The notes: generated by a model not told the origin, from the letters alone. A stretch of DNA of 64,000 nucleotides from Streptomyces capitiformicae (GCF_002214185.1 NZ_CP022161.1:1612001-1676000); one strand, 5' to 3'. Counted from the stretch's first letter, positions 32,871-43,195 are shown. Program-made: numbers and translations.

Positions 32871-33227
32871 CTACTTCTGGAACGCCGCCGCGGACTTCGC
32901 CAGGGCGACGGCCGAGCTGAGACTGAGGCCCGGTTCCGCGGCGCGCAGGGCCTTGATGGCCGCCACGGAGTCGACCGGGCCCGTGTAACCGACCTCCGCC
33001 AGGCGCTCCTTCACCCAGCGGGCCCGCAGGGCCTGGTCGGAGGTGGCGACGGCCTCCTCGATGAGCTCGACGGCGCGTTCGAGACCGGGGCGCTCCTCGG
33101 GGGTCGCCTCGGCGAGGGCCCGGCGTACGGTCTCGGCGATGGCGTCCGGGTCCCGTACGAAGAGCACGAGCTGGTCCTTGCGGGAGGAAGTGAGTCCGAA
33201 CATGTGGATCATCGTGGGCGACAACAT
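32871..33227 (-). CDS. Conserved small helical protein, function unknown
   Basis: This encodes up to 118 residues from ATG 33227; further in-frame ATGs at 33212 and 33203 (MFGLTSSRKDQ) are possible starts, and none has a strong ribosome site. It looks all-helical: LVLFVRDPDAIAETVRRALAEATPEERPGLERAV and ARWVKERLAEVGYTG. The C-terminus SVAAIKALRAAEPGLSLSSAVALAKSA resembles a ribosomal-protein L7/L12 C-terminal-like helix. That similarity suggests an L7/L12-C-like small protein, but I cannot name a family with certainty. It runs convergently with the MarR-GNAT gene and on the same strand as mdh. Confidence 0.75.
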   Translation of the reverse strand: MLSPTMIHMFGLTSSRKDQLVLFVRDPDAIAETVRRALAEATPEERPGLERAVELIEEAVATSDQALRARWVKERLAEVGYTGPVDSVAAIKALRAAEPGLSLSSAVALAKSAAAFQK

Positions 33228-33277
33228 CTGTGCCGCTCAAGGGACTTGAGCAGCATCTGAGCCCCGTAACACGCCGA

Positions 33278-33315
33278 ACAGGCCCCGCCCCGGCGAAACC
33301 GGGGACAGAGCCTGT
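33278..33315 (-). terminator. Hairpin terminator after mdh
   Basis: ACAGGC (33278-33283) pairs with GCCTGT (33310-33315), and inside CCCCGG (33288-33293) pairs with CCGGGG (33299-33304) around CGAAA. It follows the mdh stop (33353) on the minus strand by about 40 bases. Confidence 0.7.
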
Positions 33316-33352
33316 GCGAGCGACCTATGAGGCTGACCGGAGGGGCAGTTGC

Positions 33353-34726
<1,374 letters not shown>

Positions 34727-34753
34727 GGGCGCGCAGATCCATGCCGCGCGCCC
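34727..34753 (-). terminator. Hairpin terminator of the XRE-membrane gene
   Basis: GGGCGCGC (34727-34734) and GCGCGCCC (34746-34753) pair perfectly with an 11-base loop, about 27 bases downstream of the minus-strand stop at 34780. Confidence 0.6.
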
Positions 34754-34779
34754 CCATTTCAGACCTCCAGGACCGACGC

Positions 34780-36033
34780 CTACCCCGTGCACCCCTCCTG
34801 CCCCGTGGCCAGCGTCACGCAGGCCGTGGCGTCGCCCGCGTCCTTCACGGCCACCATCGGGGTGTAGGCGATGTTGTCATTCGCCTCCTCGATGGCCGCC
34901 GTCTGCCTGGTCTTGCCGACGATCACCTGGACCTCGTCGCCCAGCGCCGCCTGGGTGATGCGCGCCCAGGCCGCTCCGCAGGTCTTGCTGTAGCGGACCT
35001 CGACCTTTGTCGTGTTCACGAACTTGACGTCGGTGGTCGTCACGAGGCTGCCGATGCACCCCATGGTCTCGGGGTCCTTGCCGTCGCAGTCCTTGCCGCT
35101 GCACTTGACGCCGTCCGGGAGGTCGGGGTTCGTGACGCCCGTGGTCTGCGGGGACGTCGGCGGCTTGTCCGCCGTGTCGTCCTTCCCGCCGCCGTTCGTG
35201 AGGAAGAAGGCCGCCGCGATCACGACGAGCGCGCCGACGACTCCCGCGAGGAACATGAACACCCGCCGCTTGGCCGACGAGTCACCGTCGTGGGGGCGCC
35301 TGGCACCGCCACCGCCCTGCGGCGGACCGAAGACACCGGGCGGAGCCGACGACCCGCCGTCGGGCAAACGCGCCGGAGACACCGAGGAGGCCGATGCTCC
35401 GTACGCCCCCGAGGACGACGCCGAAGGGGTGGCACCCCAGCTGACACGAGAGGCGCCCGCGGCGGAGGACGGTGCGGAGGACGGCGACGCGGGGAGCGAA
35501 GGGGCCGGTGACGAGGAGGACGGGGCGGCCGACGAACCGCCGTACGACGGGCGCGACCTGCGCTCCTCCCCCGGCGGCTGCGCCTGCGGCGGGACCGTCG
35601 GCGAGACGCCCGCCGGACCTGCCACGCCCGGCGTCACGGTCGCGCTCCGGCTCGCTCTGCCGTTCTTGCCGCCCTTGACGGTCGACTGGCCGCCCGTCTC
35701 CCCCAGCGCGGCCCGCGCCTGCGAGATACGGATGGCCTCCATGGTCATGTCGTGGCGCATCTCCGAGCGGCTCCAGGCGCGCTCGGCCAGCTCCCACATG
35801 GTCGTCAGATGGATGGGATTGGTACCGGTCACCTCGGCCAGCGCGACGATCGCGCCTTTCGGCGCGAGCAGTCTGCCGTTGAGATACCGCTCCCAGGACG
35901 TCTTGCTGTAGCCCGTGCGGTCGGCCACCGCGGCGATGCTCATTCCACTGCGGTCGACGAGCCTGCGCAACTGGCCCGCGAACTCCCTGACCTGTGGATC
36001 GAGTTCATCGGGCAAGGCCCTCCAACGAGGCAT
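34780..36033 (-). CDS. XRE-type helix-turn-helix protein with membrane anchor and outer DUF2690 domain
   Basis: This encodes 417 residues from ATG 36033. The N-terminal 90 residues hold an XRE HTH: LRRLVDRSGMSIAAVADRTGYSKTSWERYLNG. A Ser/Pro/Gly-rich spacer of about 150 residues follows, then a membrane helix (VFMFLAGVVGALVVIAAAFFL). An outer domain with four cysteines (VKCSGKDCDGKDPETMGCIG and TCGAAWARI) matches DUF2690, common in Streptomyces. A DNA-binding domain fixed to the membrane suggests one-step signalling from the cell surface, but this architecture is uncharacterised. A shorter paralogue is encoded at 37101, with a peptidoglycan-binding protein between them. Confidence 0.85.
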   Translation of the reverse strand: MPRWRALPDELDPQVREFAGQLRRLVDRSGMSIAAVADRTGYSKTSWERYLNGRLLAPKGAIVALAEVTGTNPIHLTTMWELAERAWSRSEMRHDMTMEAIRISQARAALGETGGQSTVKGGKNGRASRSATVTPGVAGPAGVSPTVPPQAQPPGEERRSRPSYGGSSAAPSSSSPAPSLPASPSSAPSSAAGASRVSWGATPSASSSGAYGASASSVSPARLPDGGSSAPPGVFGPPQGGGGARRPHDGDSSAKRRVFMFLAGVVGALVVIAAAFFLTNGGGKDDTADKPPTSPQTTGVTNPDLPDGVKCSGKDCDGKDPETMGCIGSLVTTTDVKFVNTTKVEVRYSKTCGAAWARITQAALGDEVQVIVGKTRQTAAIEEANDNIAYTPMVAVKDAGDATACVTLATGQEGCTG

Positions 36034-36527
36034 TGCTTCCCCCCTCTTCCCCCCGAACGTCTCTGCACTTTCCCCCCGTGCCGACTATCCCTGTGCCGCG
36101 CATGATGCCCTCGCTGATCCTGGTCCGGGACCGAGCCCGAGGCTCTCTCCGAAGCCCCTCTCCGAAGCCCCTCTCCGGAGCCCCGTTCTGGACTACCCAT
36201 GGGGATGCGCCCGGTCGGGATGTCAGTTCCCGGGAAGGGGGCGTGCGGGAGCATTTCGGGCTGGACATGCACCTTTGCACGCCCTCTACCGGTCTGTGGT
36301 CCAGTGTCCCACCGGCATCCCGGGTTGACGGGCGGAATTGCCGGTCCGCGCGCGGGACGTCCCGGACCGTCCCGGACCATCCCAAATGCTCACGTTAGCC
36401 CTGGTGTTGAGTGGATCGGCGGTGAATTCTCGAACTTGTCAACACATCGACACAACGACCACACATGCACAGTCACGTGAGTCGAACCGAGGGACACCGA
36501 GGGACACCGAGGGACCAGGGGGATCAC
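36034..36527. other. Divergent region between XRE-membrane gene and peptidoglycan-binding gene
   Basis: No gene is seen in these ~490 bases. Short tandem repeats occur: CTCTCCGAAGCCC three times at about 36145-36185, GTCCCGGACC at about 36358-36380, and GAGGGACACC three times at about 36489-36515 in the leader of the plus-strand gene. An AT-richer stretch at about 36430-36475 is a likely promoter zone. Confidence 0.5.
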
Positions 36528-37061
36528 ATGCAACACAAGGCCAGGCTGCTGCTCGCGGCCGTCGCCGTGACGGCCTCGGCCGGGCTCGCGCTCGGCGCCG
36601 CCGCTCCGCTCGCCACGGCCTCCGGGTCGTACGTCGTCGACGGCTCCGGCGACGCCACCAACGACTGGGGCGACGAGGGCACGCTCTCCACCGGCAAGCA
36701 CTCCAGGAGCAACGCGACGCGGCTGTGGCAGACCGTGCTCTACGCCGACGGCGCCAAGTGGAAGGACGCCGGCGGGGATCTGCACACCTTCACCGCGTCG
36801 GACATCGACGGGATCTTCGGCTGGAAGACCCGCTCGGCGACGAAGTACTGGCAGAAGGAGGAGGGTCTGGAGGACATCGACGGCATCGTCGGCAAGGAGA
36901 CCTTCGGGCAGGCCGACGGCTACCTGTACGGGCCGTACAGCGACGGCGAGGTCACGTACACGGGCGTGGCGTACGAGGTGTCCTTCAAACGGCTCGACGG
37001 GGAGTACTACGTCAAGGTCGGCTCGAAGTGGAAGGTCGCCGCGTACAACTGGCGGAGCTGA
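36528..37061 (+). CDS. Secreted peptidoglycan-binding-domain protein
   Basis: This encodes 177 residues from ATG 36528 behind CAGGGGGATCAC. The signal peptide is HKARLLLAAVAVTASAGLAL up to LATAS. The mature protein carries a PG_binding_1-like fold: ATRLWQTVLYADG, then DIDGIFGWKTRSATKYWQKEEGLEDIDGIVGKETFGQ, the tandem 'DGIFG...T...Q' pattern. No catalytic domain is present, so it may bind the wall, inhibit a lytic enzyme, or be a colonisation or spore-surface factor. It is flanked by two XRE-membrane regulators. Confidence 0.85.
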   Translation: MQHKARLLLAAVAVTASAGLALGAAAPLATASGSYVVDGSGDATNDWGDEGTLSTGKHSRSNATRLWQTVLYADGAKWKDAGGDLHTFTASDIDGIFGWKTRSATKYWQKEEGLEDIDGIVGKETFGQADGYLYGPYSDGEVTYTGVAYEVSFKRLDGEYYVKVGSKWKVAAYNWRS

Positions 37062-37100
37062 GGGCCCGGTTGAGGCAGGGGCCGGTTGAGGCAGGGGCCG

Positions 37101-37601
37101 TCACGACAGCGTGACGGCCCCTATCAGTGCGACGCCGACGAGGGCGAGGAGCGCGAGGACGGCGAGCGCGGCGTAGAGGGCCAGTCGGCCGGGTGGCCTG
37201 GTCCTCGGTTCCTCGGCGGGGGCGTCCCACCAGGGGAGGGTGGGGTCGTCCTCGTACACCTCCGCCTCGGCCCCCGCCACCGCCGACCCCGCCCCGGCGG
37301 TGTCCGTCGCCTGACCCGCGGCCCCCGCCGCCGGGCGCGGCCAGACCCGTACGGCCAACTCCCAGCGCACCCCGAAACGTTCGGGGTCCTCCCCCGCGAC
37401 CCGGCACAGGGCCACGACGGCTTGGCGGGGCGGGGGCTGGGTGCCGTTGAGGTACCGCTGCCAGGAGGACTTGCTGTACGCGGTACGGGCGCCGAGCGCG
37501 ACCAGACTGAGTCCCGTGCGGTCCTTGAGCAGCCGCAACTGCTCCACGAAGTGCTGAACCTCCGGGGGGAGTTCGTCCGGCAGCGGCTGCCAGGCGCTCA
37601 T
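37101..37601 (-). CDS. XRE-type helix-turn-helix protein with single membrane helix
   Basis: This encodes 166 residues from ATG 37601 with GAGGAGG upstream. The HTH (LRLLKDRTGLSLVALGARTAYSKSSWQRYLNG) is clearly related to that of the 417-residue protein at 34780 (both open with LPDEL...FxxQLRxL). An acidic linker leads to a C-terminal membrane helix (LALYAALAVLALLALVGVALIGAV), but there is no outer domain. It may compete with or complement the longer paralogue. The gene follows DUF3017 on the same strand after a 433-base repeat-rich gap. Confidence 0.82.
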   Translation of the reverse strand: MSAWQPLPDELPPEVQHFVEQLRLLKDRTGLSLVALGARTAYSKSSWQRYLNGTQPPPRQAVVALCRVAGEDPERFGVRWELAVRVWPRPAAGAAGQATDTAGAGSAVAGAEAEVYEDDPTLPWWDAPAEEPRTRPPGRLALYAALAVLALLALVGVALIGAVTLS

Positions 37602-38034
37602 CGGCTGCCTCCTCGGCTTCGGGCGGGGGTCCGACCAGGCGACAAGGGTCTGAGTAAGGAGTAAGGAGTAAGGGGACTGAAAGGGGCTGAGTGAAGGGTC
37701 TGAGCGTGGGACGACGGTGGCGGGCGGACCGGTTCCCACTGGCGCGAACGCCGCCCCCGGGGCTGATTCTGGCGGCGCCGTGGAGTGATTCCAACGGCGC
37801 CCCGGGGGTGGGACGGGTCGCGCCCCGGAGTGAGACGGGTCGCGCCCCGGAGTGATGACGCGCGGGTGCCGTCGTCGTGGCCCCGTACGGACACCTTGGC
37901 GGAATGGTCACTTCCGTGCCACAGCGGCCTGACAGGTGTTGAACAGGGCGTTCAACGTGCACGAGTGTGGATCGCGGCGGCGGTCCGTCCTTACTCGGGG
38001 GAGGGGATGGGCCGCCGTCGCACGTGTGCGCCCC
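37602..38034. other. Repeat-rich intergenic region with GTTGAAC inverted repeat
   Basis: GTTGAAC (37938-37944) and GTTCAAC (37950-37956) form an inverted repeat with a 5-base spacer. GACGGGTCGCGCCCCGGAGTGA is present twice near 37812-37855, and GAGTAAG three times near 37651-37672. No gene is convincing. Confidence 0.55.
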
Positions 38035-38847
38035 TCACTCCGTCTCTTCCTCGACGGTGAAGTGCAGCACGTCCTTGAGGAAGGGGATCTCCAGCAACGG
38101 CTTGGGCTGCGCCATGAGCGCGAGGAGCACGATGGCGGTGCCCAGGGCGATGTACGTGACCATGTCGGTGAAGCGGGAGCGGACGGCGAGCATGCCGACG
38201 TCCGGTACGACCCAGCGCAGCACCGCCCCGGCTAGCAGGGCGCCACCGATCAGGATCGTGCCGACCCGGAACGCGTCGAACGCCGTGACCAGCAGCCCGA
38301 GCGCCACCGTGCACAGTACGGCGAGGATCGGCCACTGCCGGGCGGGCGCGGGCGCGCCACGGGGCGCCGCACGGCCACCGCCCTCGGGTCGCGCCGTGTC
38401 CTTGGTGAACATCGGGAACCGGCGGGTGGTGCGCACGGGCTCACCGTCGGCGCCGGGAGCACTCACGGGGTCCCGCACCTCGATCTCGTCCGCGGCCCGC
38501 GACATGTTCCCCTTCTCCAACGTTCCGGGGCTCCCGGACGCCCCGGAGCTTCCCGGTTTCCCGGAGCTTCCCGGTTTCCCGGAGCTTCCCGGTTTCCCGG
38601 AGCTTCCCGGTTTCCCGGAGCTTCCCGGTTTCCCGGAGCTTCCCGGCTTCCCGGCTCGCCCCGACGCGCCCGGCGGCTCCGCCGACCCGTCGGTCCGTCC
38701 GCCGACCGGTGTCCGCGACGGCTCGGTCCGCCCATCGGCCGATGTCCGCGGCCCCTCGGCCTTCTCCGACGTCCGAGGCGTGGCCGGCCCCCCGTTCCTC
38801 GCCGACAGCCCCTCCGGCAGCCCCTCGGCCCCGCCGTCAGCCGACAC
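38035..38847 (-). CDS. DUF3017-family membrane protein with repetitive N-terminal extension
   Basis: The long form has 270 residues from GTG 38847, overlapping folD by 11 bases. The short form has 156 residues from ATG 38505 ([10 protein letters not shown]), which has a GGAGAAGGGG ribosome site. The C-terminal 100 residues have three membrane helices ([58 protein letters not shown]), matching DUF3017, a conserved actinobacterial family of unknown role always found near folD as I recall. The N-terminal extension contains about seven copies of the hexapeptide GKPGSS, an 18-bp tandem repeat at 38541-38655. Which start is used is open; translational coupling favours the long one, the ribosome site the short one. 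Confidence 0.82.
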   Translation of the reverse strand: MSADGGAEGLPEGLSARNGGPATPRTSEKAEGPRTSADGRTEPSRTPVGGRTDGSAEPPGASGRAGKPGSSGKPGSSGKPGSSGKPGSSGKPGSSGKPGSSGASGSPGTLEKGNMSRAADEIEVRDPVSAPGADGEPVRTTRRFPMFTKDTARPEGGGRAAPRGAPAPARQWPILAVLCTVALGLLVTAFDAFRVGTILIGGALLAGAVLRWVVPDVGMLAVRSRFTDMVTYIALGTAIVLLALMAQPKPLLEIPFLKDVLHFTVEEETE

Positions 38848-39691
38848 TGCGCTCCGCCGCCTCGACCACGTTGACGAGCAGCTGGGCGCGGGTCATCGGG
38901 CCGACGCCACCGGGGTTGGGGGAGATCCAGCCGGCGACCTCTGCGACGCCGGGGTGGACGTCTCCGACGATCTTGCCCTCTGCGGAGCGGGAGACACCGA
39001 CGTCGAGGACGGCGGCGCCCGGCTTCACGTCCTCGGGGCGCACGAGGTGGGCGGAGCCCGCGGCGGCGACGATGATGTCGGCGCGCCTGAGGTGGGCGGC
39101 CAGATCACGCGTACCGGTGTGGCACTGGGTCACCGTCGCGTTCTCGCTGCGCCGGGTCAGCAGCAGCGGCATCGGGCGGCCGATGGTCACACCGCGGCCG
39201 ACGACCACGACCTCCGCGCCCTTGATCTCGACGCCGTGCCGGCGGAGGAGGGTGAGGATGCCGTTGGGGGTGCAGGGCAGCGGGGCGGGCTCGCCCAGGA
39301 CGAGGCGCCCGAGGTTCATCGGGTGGAGACCGTCCGCGTCCTTGTCGGGGCTCATCAGTTCGAGGACGCGGTTCTCGTCGATGCCCTTGGGGAGCGGCAG
39401 CTGGACGATGTAGCCGGTGCAGGCGGGGTCCTCGTTGAGCTCCCGCACTACCGCCTCGATCTCCTCCTGGGTGGCGGTCGCGGGCAGTTCGCGTTGGATG
39501 GAGGCGATGCCGACTTGCGCGCAGTCGCGGTGCTTGCCGGCGACGTACTTCTGGCTGCCGGGGTCGTCCCCGACCAGGATCGTGCCGAGTCCGGGCGTGA
39601 CGCCCTTCTCCTTCAGCGCCGCCACACGGGCGGTCAGCTCGGACTTGATCTCGGCTGCGGTGGCCTTGCCATCGAGAATCTGGGCGGTCAT
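38837..39691 (-). CDS. folD: Bifunctional methylene-THF dehydrogenase / methenyl-THF cyclohydrolase
   Basis: This encodes 284 residues from ATG 39691, the normal FolD length. It interconverts 5,10-methylene-THF and 10-formyl-THF, the donor for PurN and PurH. The active-site Lys lies in [45 protein letters not shown] and the NADP loop [12 protein letters not shown] are characteristic. The usual FolD loop is VGRSxxVGxP, so the Gly-Val substitution is a mild variant. The stop overlaps the start of DUF3017, which is probably co-translated. I looked for a ZTP riboswitch in the leader and saw none. Confidence 0.95.
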   Translation of the reverse strand: MTAQILDGKATAAEIKSELTARVAALKEKGVTPGLGTILVGDDPGSQKYVAGKHRDCAQVGIASIQRELPATATQEEIEAVVRELNEDPACTGYIVQLPLPKGIDENRVLELMSPDKDADGLHPMNLGRLVLGEPAPLPCTPNGILTLLRRHGVEIKGAEVVVVGRGVTIGRPMPLLLTRRSENATVTQCHTGTRDLAAHLRRADIIVAAAGSAHLVRPEDVKPGAAVLDVGVSRSAEGKIVGDVHPGVAEVAGWISPNPGGVGPMTRAQLLVNVVEAAERSVG

Positions 39692-39974
39692 GGCCCCAAT
39701 CTTCGCGGATGACCCGCCCCCGGTTCCAATCCGGCCGCCCCTTGGACACGCCTGGACACACCCGGTGACACACAGCGGCCCGTGTCCGACAAGATCGCAC
39801 GTGTTGCACTTGCACAACACCCGTGAAATGTGGCTGGACATCCGGGCGGGCACATAAAACGATTGGGACACAGTGCCGCGGGCACTGCCGGGGGATGTGA
39901 CCAGTTCAAGAATTCAGGACATTCCTCCGAACCGTGCCTCGCGTCCCCGCACAAGGCAACGGAGGAGACCCGCC

Positions 39975-40556
39975 ATGAGCTTCGGCGACCCGAACAACCC
40001 GTACGGCCAGCCCAAGCAGGAGCCGCAGAACCAGGGCTACGGTTACCCGCAGCAGACCCCGCCCCAGCAGCCGGGCTACGGCTACCCGACCGCCCCGCCG
40101 GTCTCGCAGGGGTACGGCGGCGGCTACCCGACCGGTCCCATGACCATGCCCAGCACGGTCAGCTCGGCCCGCGTGATGCTCTGGGTCATCGTCGGCCTCC
40201 AGGTGATCGGCGTTCTCCTGTACGGCATCGGCGCGGCGGCCGTGAGCGCGGCCAGCGACAGCACCGAGGACCCCGCGCTCCAGGACGCGCTCGGTGACAT
40301 CCCGGTCGGCCTCATGTGGGCGATGGCCGTGTTCGCGGTGGCCTGGCTCGTCTACGCGATCATGCTCGCCGTGAAGTTCAACACCGGCGGCAACGGCGTA
40401 CGTGTCGCGGCGCTGGTCTTCGGCATCATCACCGCGGTGCTGGGCATCTACCCGTTCTTCCTGATCGGCCTCGTCCACCTGGTGCTGGGCATCCTGATCG
40501 CCGTGTTCGTCGGCAACGCGAACGGCAAGGCGTGGTTCAACCGCCCGCGCTACTGA
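39975..40556 (+). CDS. Small membrane protein with Gly/Tyr/Gln/Pro-rich N-terminus
   Basis: This encodes 193 residues from ATG 39975 with GGAGGAG upstream. Residues 1-55 are low-complexity and repeat PQQxPGYGYP-like units. Three membrane helices follow (ARVMLWVIVGLQVIGVLLYGI, GLMWAMAVFAVAWLVYAIMLA, and the long VAALVFGIITAVLGIYPFFLIG plus VHLVLGILIAVFVG). The layout resembles DUF4190-like or 'proline-rich membrane' proteins of Streptomyces. The function is unknown. It is divergent from folD; an inverted repeat CAGTGCC/GGCACTG lies near 39872. A strong bidirectional terminator follows. Confidence 0.8.
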   Translation: MSFGDPNNPYGQPKQEPQNQGYGYPQQTPPQQPGYGYPTAPPVSQGYGGGYPTGPMTMPSTVSSARVMLWVIVGLQVIGVLLYGIGAAAVSAASDSTEDPALQDALGDIPVGLMWAMAVFAVAWLVYAIMLAVKFNTGGNGVRVAALVFGIITAVLGIYPFFLIGLVHLVLGILIAVFVGNANGKAWFNRPRY

Positions 40557-40568
40557 GCCGCCGAGCAC

Positions 40569-40610
40569 GCTGAAGGGCCGTACCCCTCCCGCGGGGTACG
40601 GCCCTTCAGC
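40569..40610. terminator. Perfect 18-bp bidirectional terminator
   Basis: GCTGAAGGGCCGTACCCC (40569-40586) and its exact reverse complement (40593-40610) flank a six-base loop. It separates convergent stops at 40556 and 40615. Confidence 0.92.
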
Positions 40611-40614
40611 GCGT

Positions 40615-41031
40615 TCACGCCAGGCAGGCCCCGGGGACCGGCATGGGTGCCACGGAGTTCACCGTGCTGTCCCAGGTCTGGGTTCCGCCGGCGGGAAGCG
40701 CGTAGTTGAGGCCGCCGGTCACGCAGTAGGTGACGCTCGTGCTGTTGGTGACCTCGGTGACCCGCAGAGCGGGGCTGAACGTGGCTCTGTCGCCCTGCCT
40801 GACCAGTACCGGCTGAGAGCCGAACAACGGCTGGAGACACACGTACCCGATCGGACAGAACACCGCCGTCTCCTCCCCGGCGGCGGTGGCCGTGCCGGCC
40901 GCCCCCGTACCGAGTACGCCGGCGAGTGCCACGCCGACGACGGCGAGACGACGCATCCCTTGGAAACTGCGCATCCCTTGGAAACTGCACATCCCTTGGA
41001 AACTGCGCATCCTTTGGAAACTGCTCCACAT
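40615..41031 (-). CDS. Small secreted protein with 18-bp repeats in the signal-peptide start
   Basis: This encodes 138 residues from ATG 41031, chosen because CAGGGGG lies six bases upstream. Four near-identical hexapeptides (SFQxMR/C) precede the hydrophobic core LAVVGVALAGVLGTGAAGTATAA; each 18-bp unit holds an in-frame ATG, so at least four alternative starts exist down to 40956. The mature part of about 85 residues has three cysteines (CPIGYVCLQP, TYCVTGG) and ends VPGACLA. It resembles the many small secreted Streptomyces proteins with paired cysteines, some related to I36 inhibitors, but I cannot assign it. It is divergent from the Ser/Thr kinase gene. Confidence 0.75.
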   Translation of the reverse strand: MWSSFQRMRSFQGMCSFQGMRSFQGMRRLAVVGVALAGVLGTGAAGTATAAGEETAVFCPIGYVCLQPLFGSQPVLVRQGDRATFSPALRVTEVTNSTSVTYCVTGGLNYALPAGGTQTWDSTVNSVAPMPVPGACLA

Positions 41032-41299
41032 GACGGGCCCCCTGAGTCCCTGAGGAATCGCTGACCTCCCGACCCTCGCAGCGGAGCAGAGGACTCTGTA
41101 CCGGGGTATCGGCCATTCCGGCCCACTCCACGCCGTTCCAGCCCCGGCAAAGCTTCGCAGCCGCACAGGAGCTTCACCTTCCGTGGCGTTCCCGTGCCGT
41201 TCGCCCTGCCCGAGCCACTCGGCGGCCCCGACACGGTAGCCTCGCGTCAACTGGCGTGACGCCAGAGCACATTGAGAAGGAAGAGCACTCGGGGGATCC

Positions 41300-43171
41300 A
41301 TGTCGGACCAGCGGCCCACGCCGCCCTACACACCTGCGTCCGGTGAGGCCGCGCTGAAACAGGCGGGCGGGACCCCGCTGCGCCCCGCCGACCCGGCGCA
41401 CATCGGCCCGTACGCGCCGCTCGGGCTGCTCGGCAGCGGCGGCATGGGGCGGGTCTATCTGGCGCGGCCCGGCGACGACCGGCCGGGACTCGCCGCGGTG
41501 AAGGTGATCCGGCCGGAGTACGCCGAGGACGCCGAGTTCCGGCGGCGGTTCGAGCGCGAGGCCACCGTGCACGGACGGGTCCGCACGCCGTACGCCCCAC
41601 AGTTGCTCGGCACCGGCTTCGACGACGAACTGCTCTGGATGGCCACGGAGTATCTGCCCGGCCTGAACCTCGCCGACGCCGTCCGCGCGTGCGGCAAGCT
41701 GGAACCGGCCGGAATGTGGCGACTGGTGGCGGAACTCGGGCGGGCCCTCACGGCGCTGACCGCCGCCGGTGTCGTCCACCGGGACCTCAAGCCGTCCAAC
41801 GTGATCCTGTCGTCGCGGGGCGCGCATGTGATCGACTTCGGCATCTCCCAGGCTGTGGACAGCAGCGCCATCACCACCACCGGCAACCGGGTCGGCACCC
41901 CCGCGTACATGTCGCCCGAGTATCTGCGGGACGGCCGCTGCGACACCGCCTCCGACGTGTTCTCGCTCGCCTGCACGCTCGTCTACGCCGCCACCGAGCA
42001 CGCCCCGTTCGGCGACGGCACCGGCGTGGACGTGATGCACCGGGTCGCGTTCGAGGAGCCCAAGCCGGAGATCATGGCCGAAGTCGCCGCAGCGGACGCC
42101 GAGTTGGGCAGGCTGCTGACCGCGTGCCTCGCCAAGGACCCCGGCGGGCGTCCCACCCCACGGCAACTGATCGACGCGGCCACGGCCGCCGGGCACAGTC
42201 CTGACGGGGCTTCCGCGTGGCAGGAGCCCCTGAACGCCCGGCTGCTGGAACGACGCCAGGCCTGCGAGACCCTGGCCCACGCCACCGCCCAGCAGACAGG
42301 CCATTTCCGCACCCCCACCCAACGCGTCACCGCCCCCACCCCCGGCCCGGCCTTCGGCCCACCGACACCCCCGGGCGCGTACGGCCCCCCGACCCCACCC
42401 GCACCGGTCCAGTACGGCGCGCCCGCAACTCCCGCTCCCCACCCGGCAGTGGCTCCGAGCCAGCAGCCCCATGCGAACCAGGCCGAGAAGAAGACGAAGC
42501 GGAAGAAGCCGTACTTCGCCGTCCTCGCGGGATTGGCCGTGTGTGCCGTGGCCGTGAGCGCCTTCCTGGTCACCGGCCCGCTCTTCGACGACACGGCCTC
42601 CTCGTCCCCGAGCACCTCCGAGACATCCGAGACATCCGAGACCTCCGACACCACCGCGTCCGACGACGAGACGGCCTCCTCCCCCTCGCCCGACTCCTCG
42701 CCGTCCCCCTCCCCCACCAAGTCGGGCAAGGAACGGCAGGAGAAAGAGGACAAGGAGACAGGCGGATCGACCGCGGACGACGGACAGGACGGCTCGTCCG
42801 ACTCCGGCGGCGGCAACGACGGGGCCCGGCCCACGGCCACCGTCACCGCCACGTCCGGCGGCGGCACCGGCAACACGCCCAGCACCGCGCCGACCAAGAC
42901 CGCGACGAAGCCCGCCGATCCGCCGTGGCTCACCCAGTGCACGTACTACTCCGGCACCGAACTGACCCAGTACGGCGACGAGAACAAGCGCGTCACACAG
43001 GTCCAGTGCATGCTGGTCAACCGCGGCTACGGCATCGGCAGCGCGGGCGTCGACGGCCAGTTCGGCAAGGACACACTCGCCGCGGTCAAACAGTTCCAGA
43101 GCGACAAGCGCCTCTCCGTCGACGGCGACGTCGGCGTCAACACCTGGGCTGCGCTGCGCAGGTCGACGTAG
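41300..43171 (+). CDS. Membrane Ser/Thr protein kinase with extracellular peptidoglycan-binding domain
   Basis: This encodes 623 residues from ATG 41300 (ribosome site GGGGG). The kinase domain (about 30-290) shows LGSGGMGRVYLA (P-loop), AAVKVI (Lys), VVHRDLKPSNV (catalytic loop), VIDFGIS (DFG) and GTPAYMSPEYL (activation segment). A Pro-rich linker leads to one membrane helix at about 405-425. A Ser/Glu/Thr-rich outer stalk follows, then a C-terminal PG_binding_1 domain (TQVQCMLVNRGYGIG, GVDGQFGKDTLAAVKQFQ, VDGDVGVNTWAAL). Most cell-wall-sensing kinases use PASTA repeats; here a peptidoglycan-binding domain takes that place. It should phosphorylate cytoplasmic targets in response to wall state. 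Confidence 0.92.
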   Translation: MSDQRPTPPYTPASGEAALKQAGGTPLRPADPAHIGPYAPLGLLGSGGMGRVYLARPGDDRPGLAAVKVIRPEYAEDAEFRRRFEREATVHGRVRTPYAPQLLGTGFDDELLWMATEYLPGLNLADAVRACGKLEPAGMWRLVAELGRALTALTAAGVVHRDLKPSNVILSSRGAHVIDFGISQAVDSSAITTTGNRVGTPAYMSPEYLRDGRCDTASDVFSLACTLVYAATEHAPFGDGTGVDVMHRVAFEEPKPEIMAEVAAADAELGRLLTACLAKDPGGRPTPRQLIDAATAAGHSPDGASAWQEPLNARLLERRQACETLAHATAQQTGHFRTPTQRVTAPTPGPAFGPPTPPGAYGPPTPPAPVQYGAPATPAPHPAVAPSQQPHANQAEKKTKRKKPYFAVLAGLAVCAVAVSAFLVTGPLFDDTASSSPSTSETSETSETSDTTASDDETASSPSPDSSPSPSPTKSGKERQEKEDKETGGSTADDGQDGSSDSGGGNDGARPTATVTATSGGGTGNTPSTAPTKTATKPADPPWLTQCTYYSGTELTQYGDENKRVTQVQCMLVNRGYGIGSAGVDGQFGKDTLAAVKQFQSDKRLSVDGDVGVNTWAALRRST

Positions 43172-43195
43172 CGACGTAGCCCCGACAGAGCAGCG

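Noticed and set aside
39692..39974. Possible ZTP riboswitch before folD
   Set aside because: Neither the GACTGGCG nor the CGCCTGGGC half of the motif is present; only short inverted repeats are seen.
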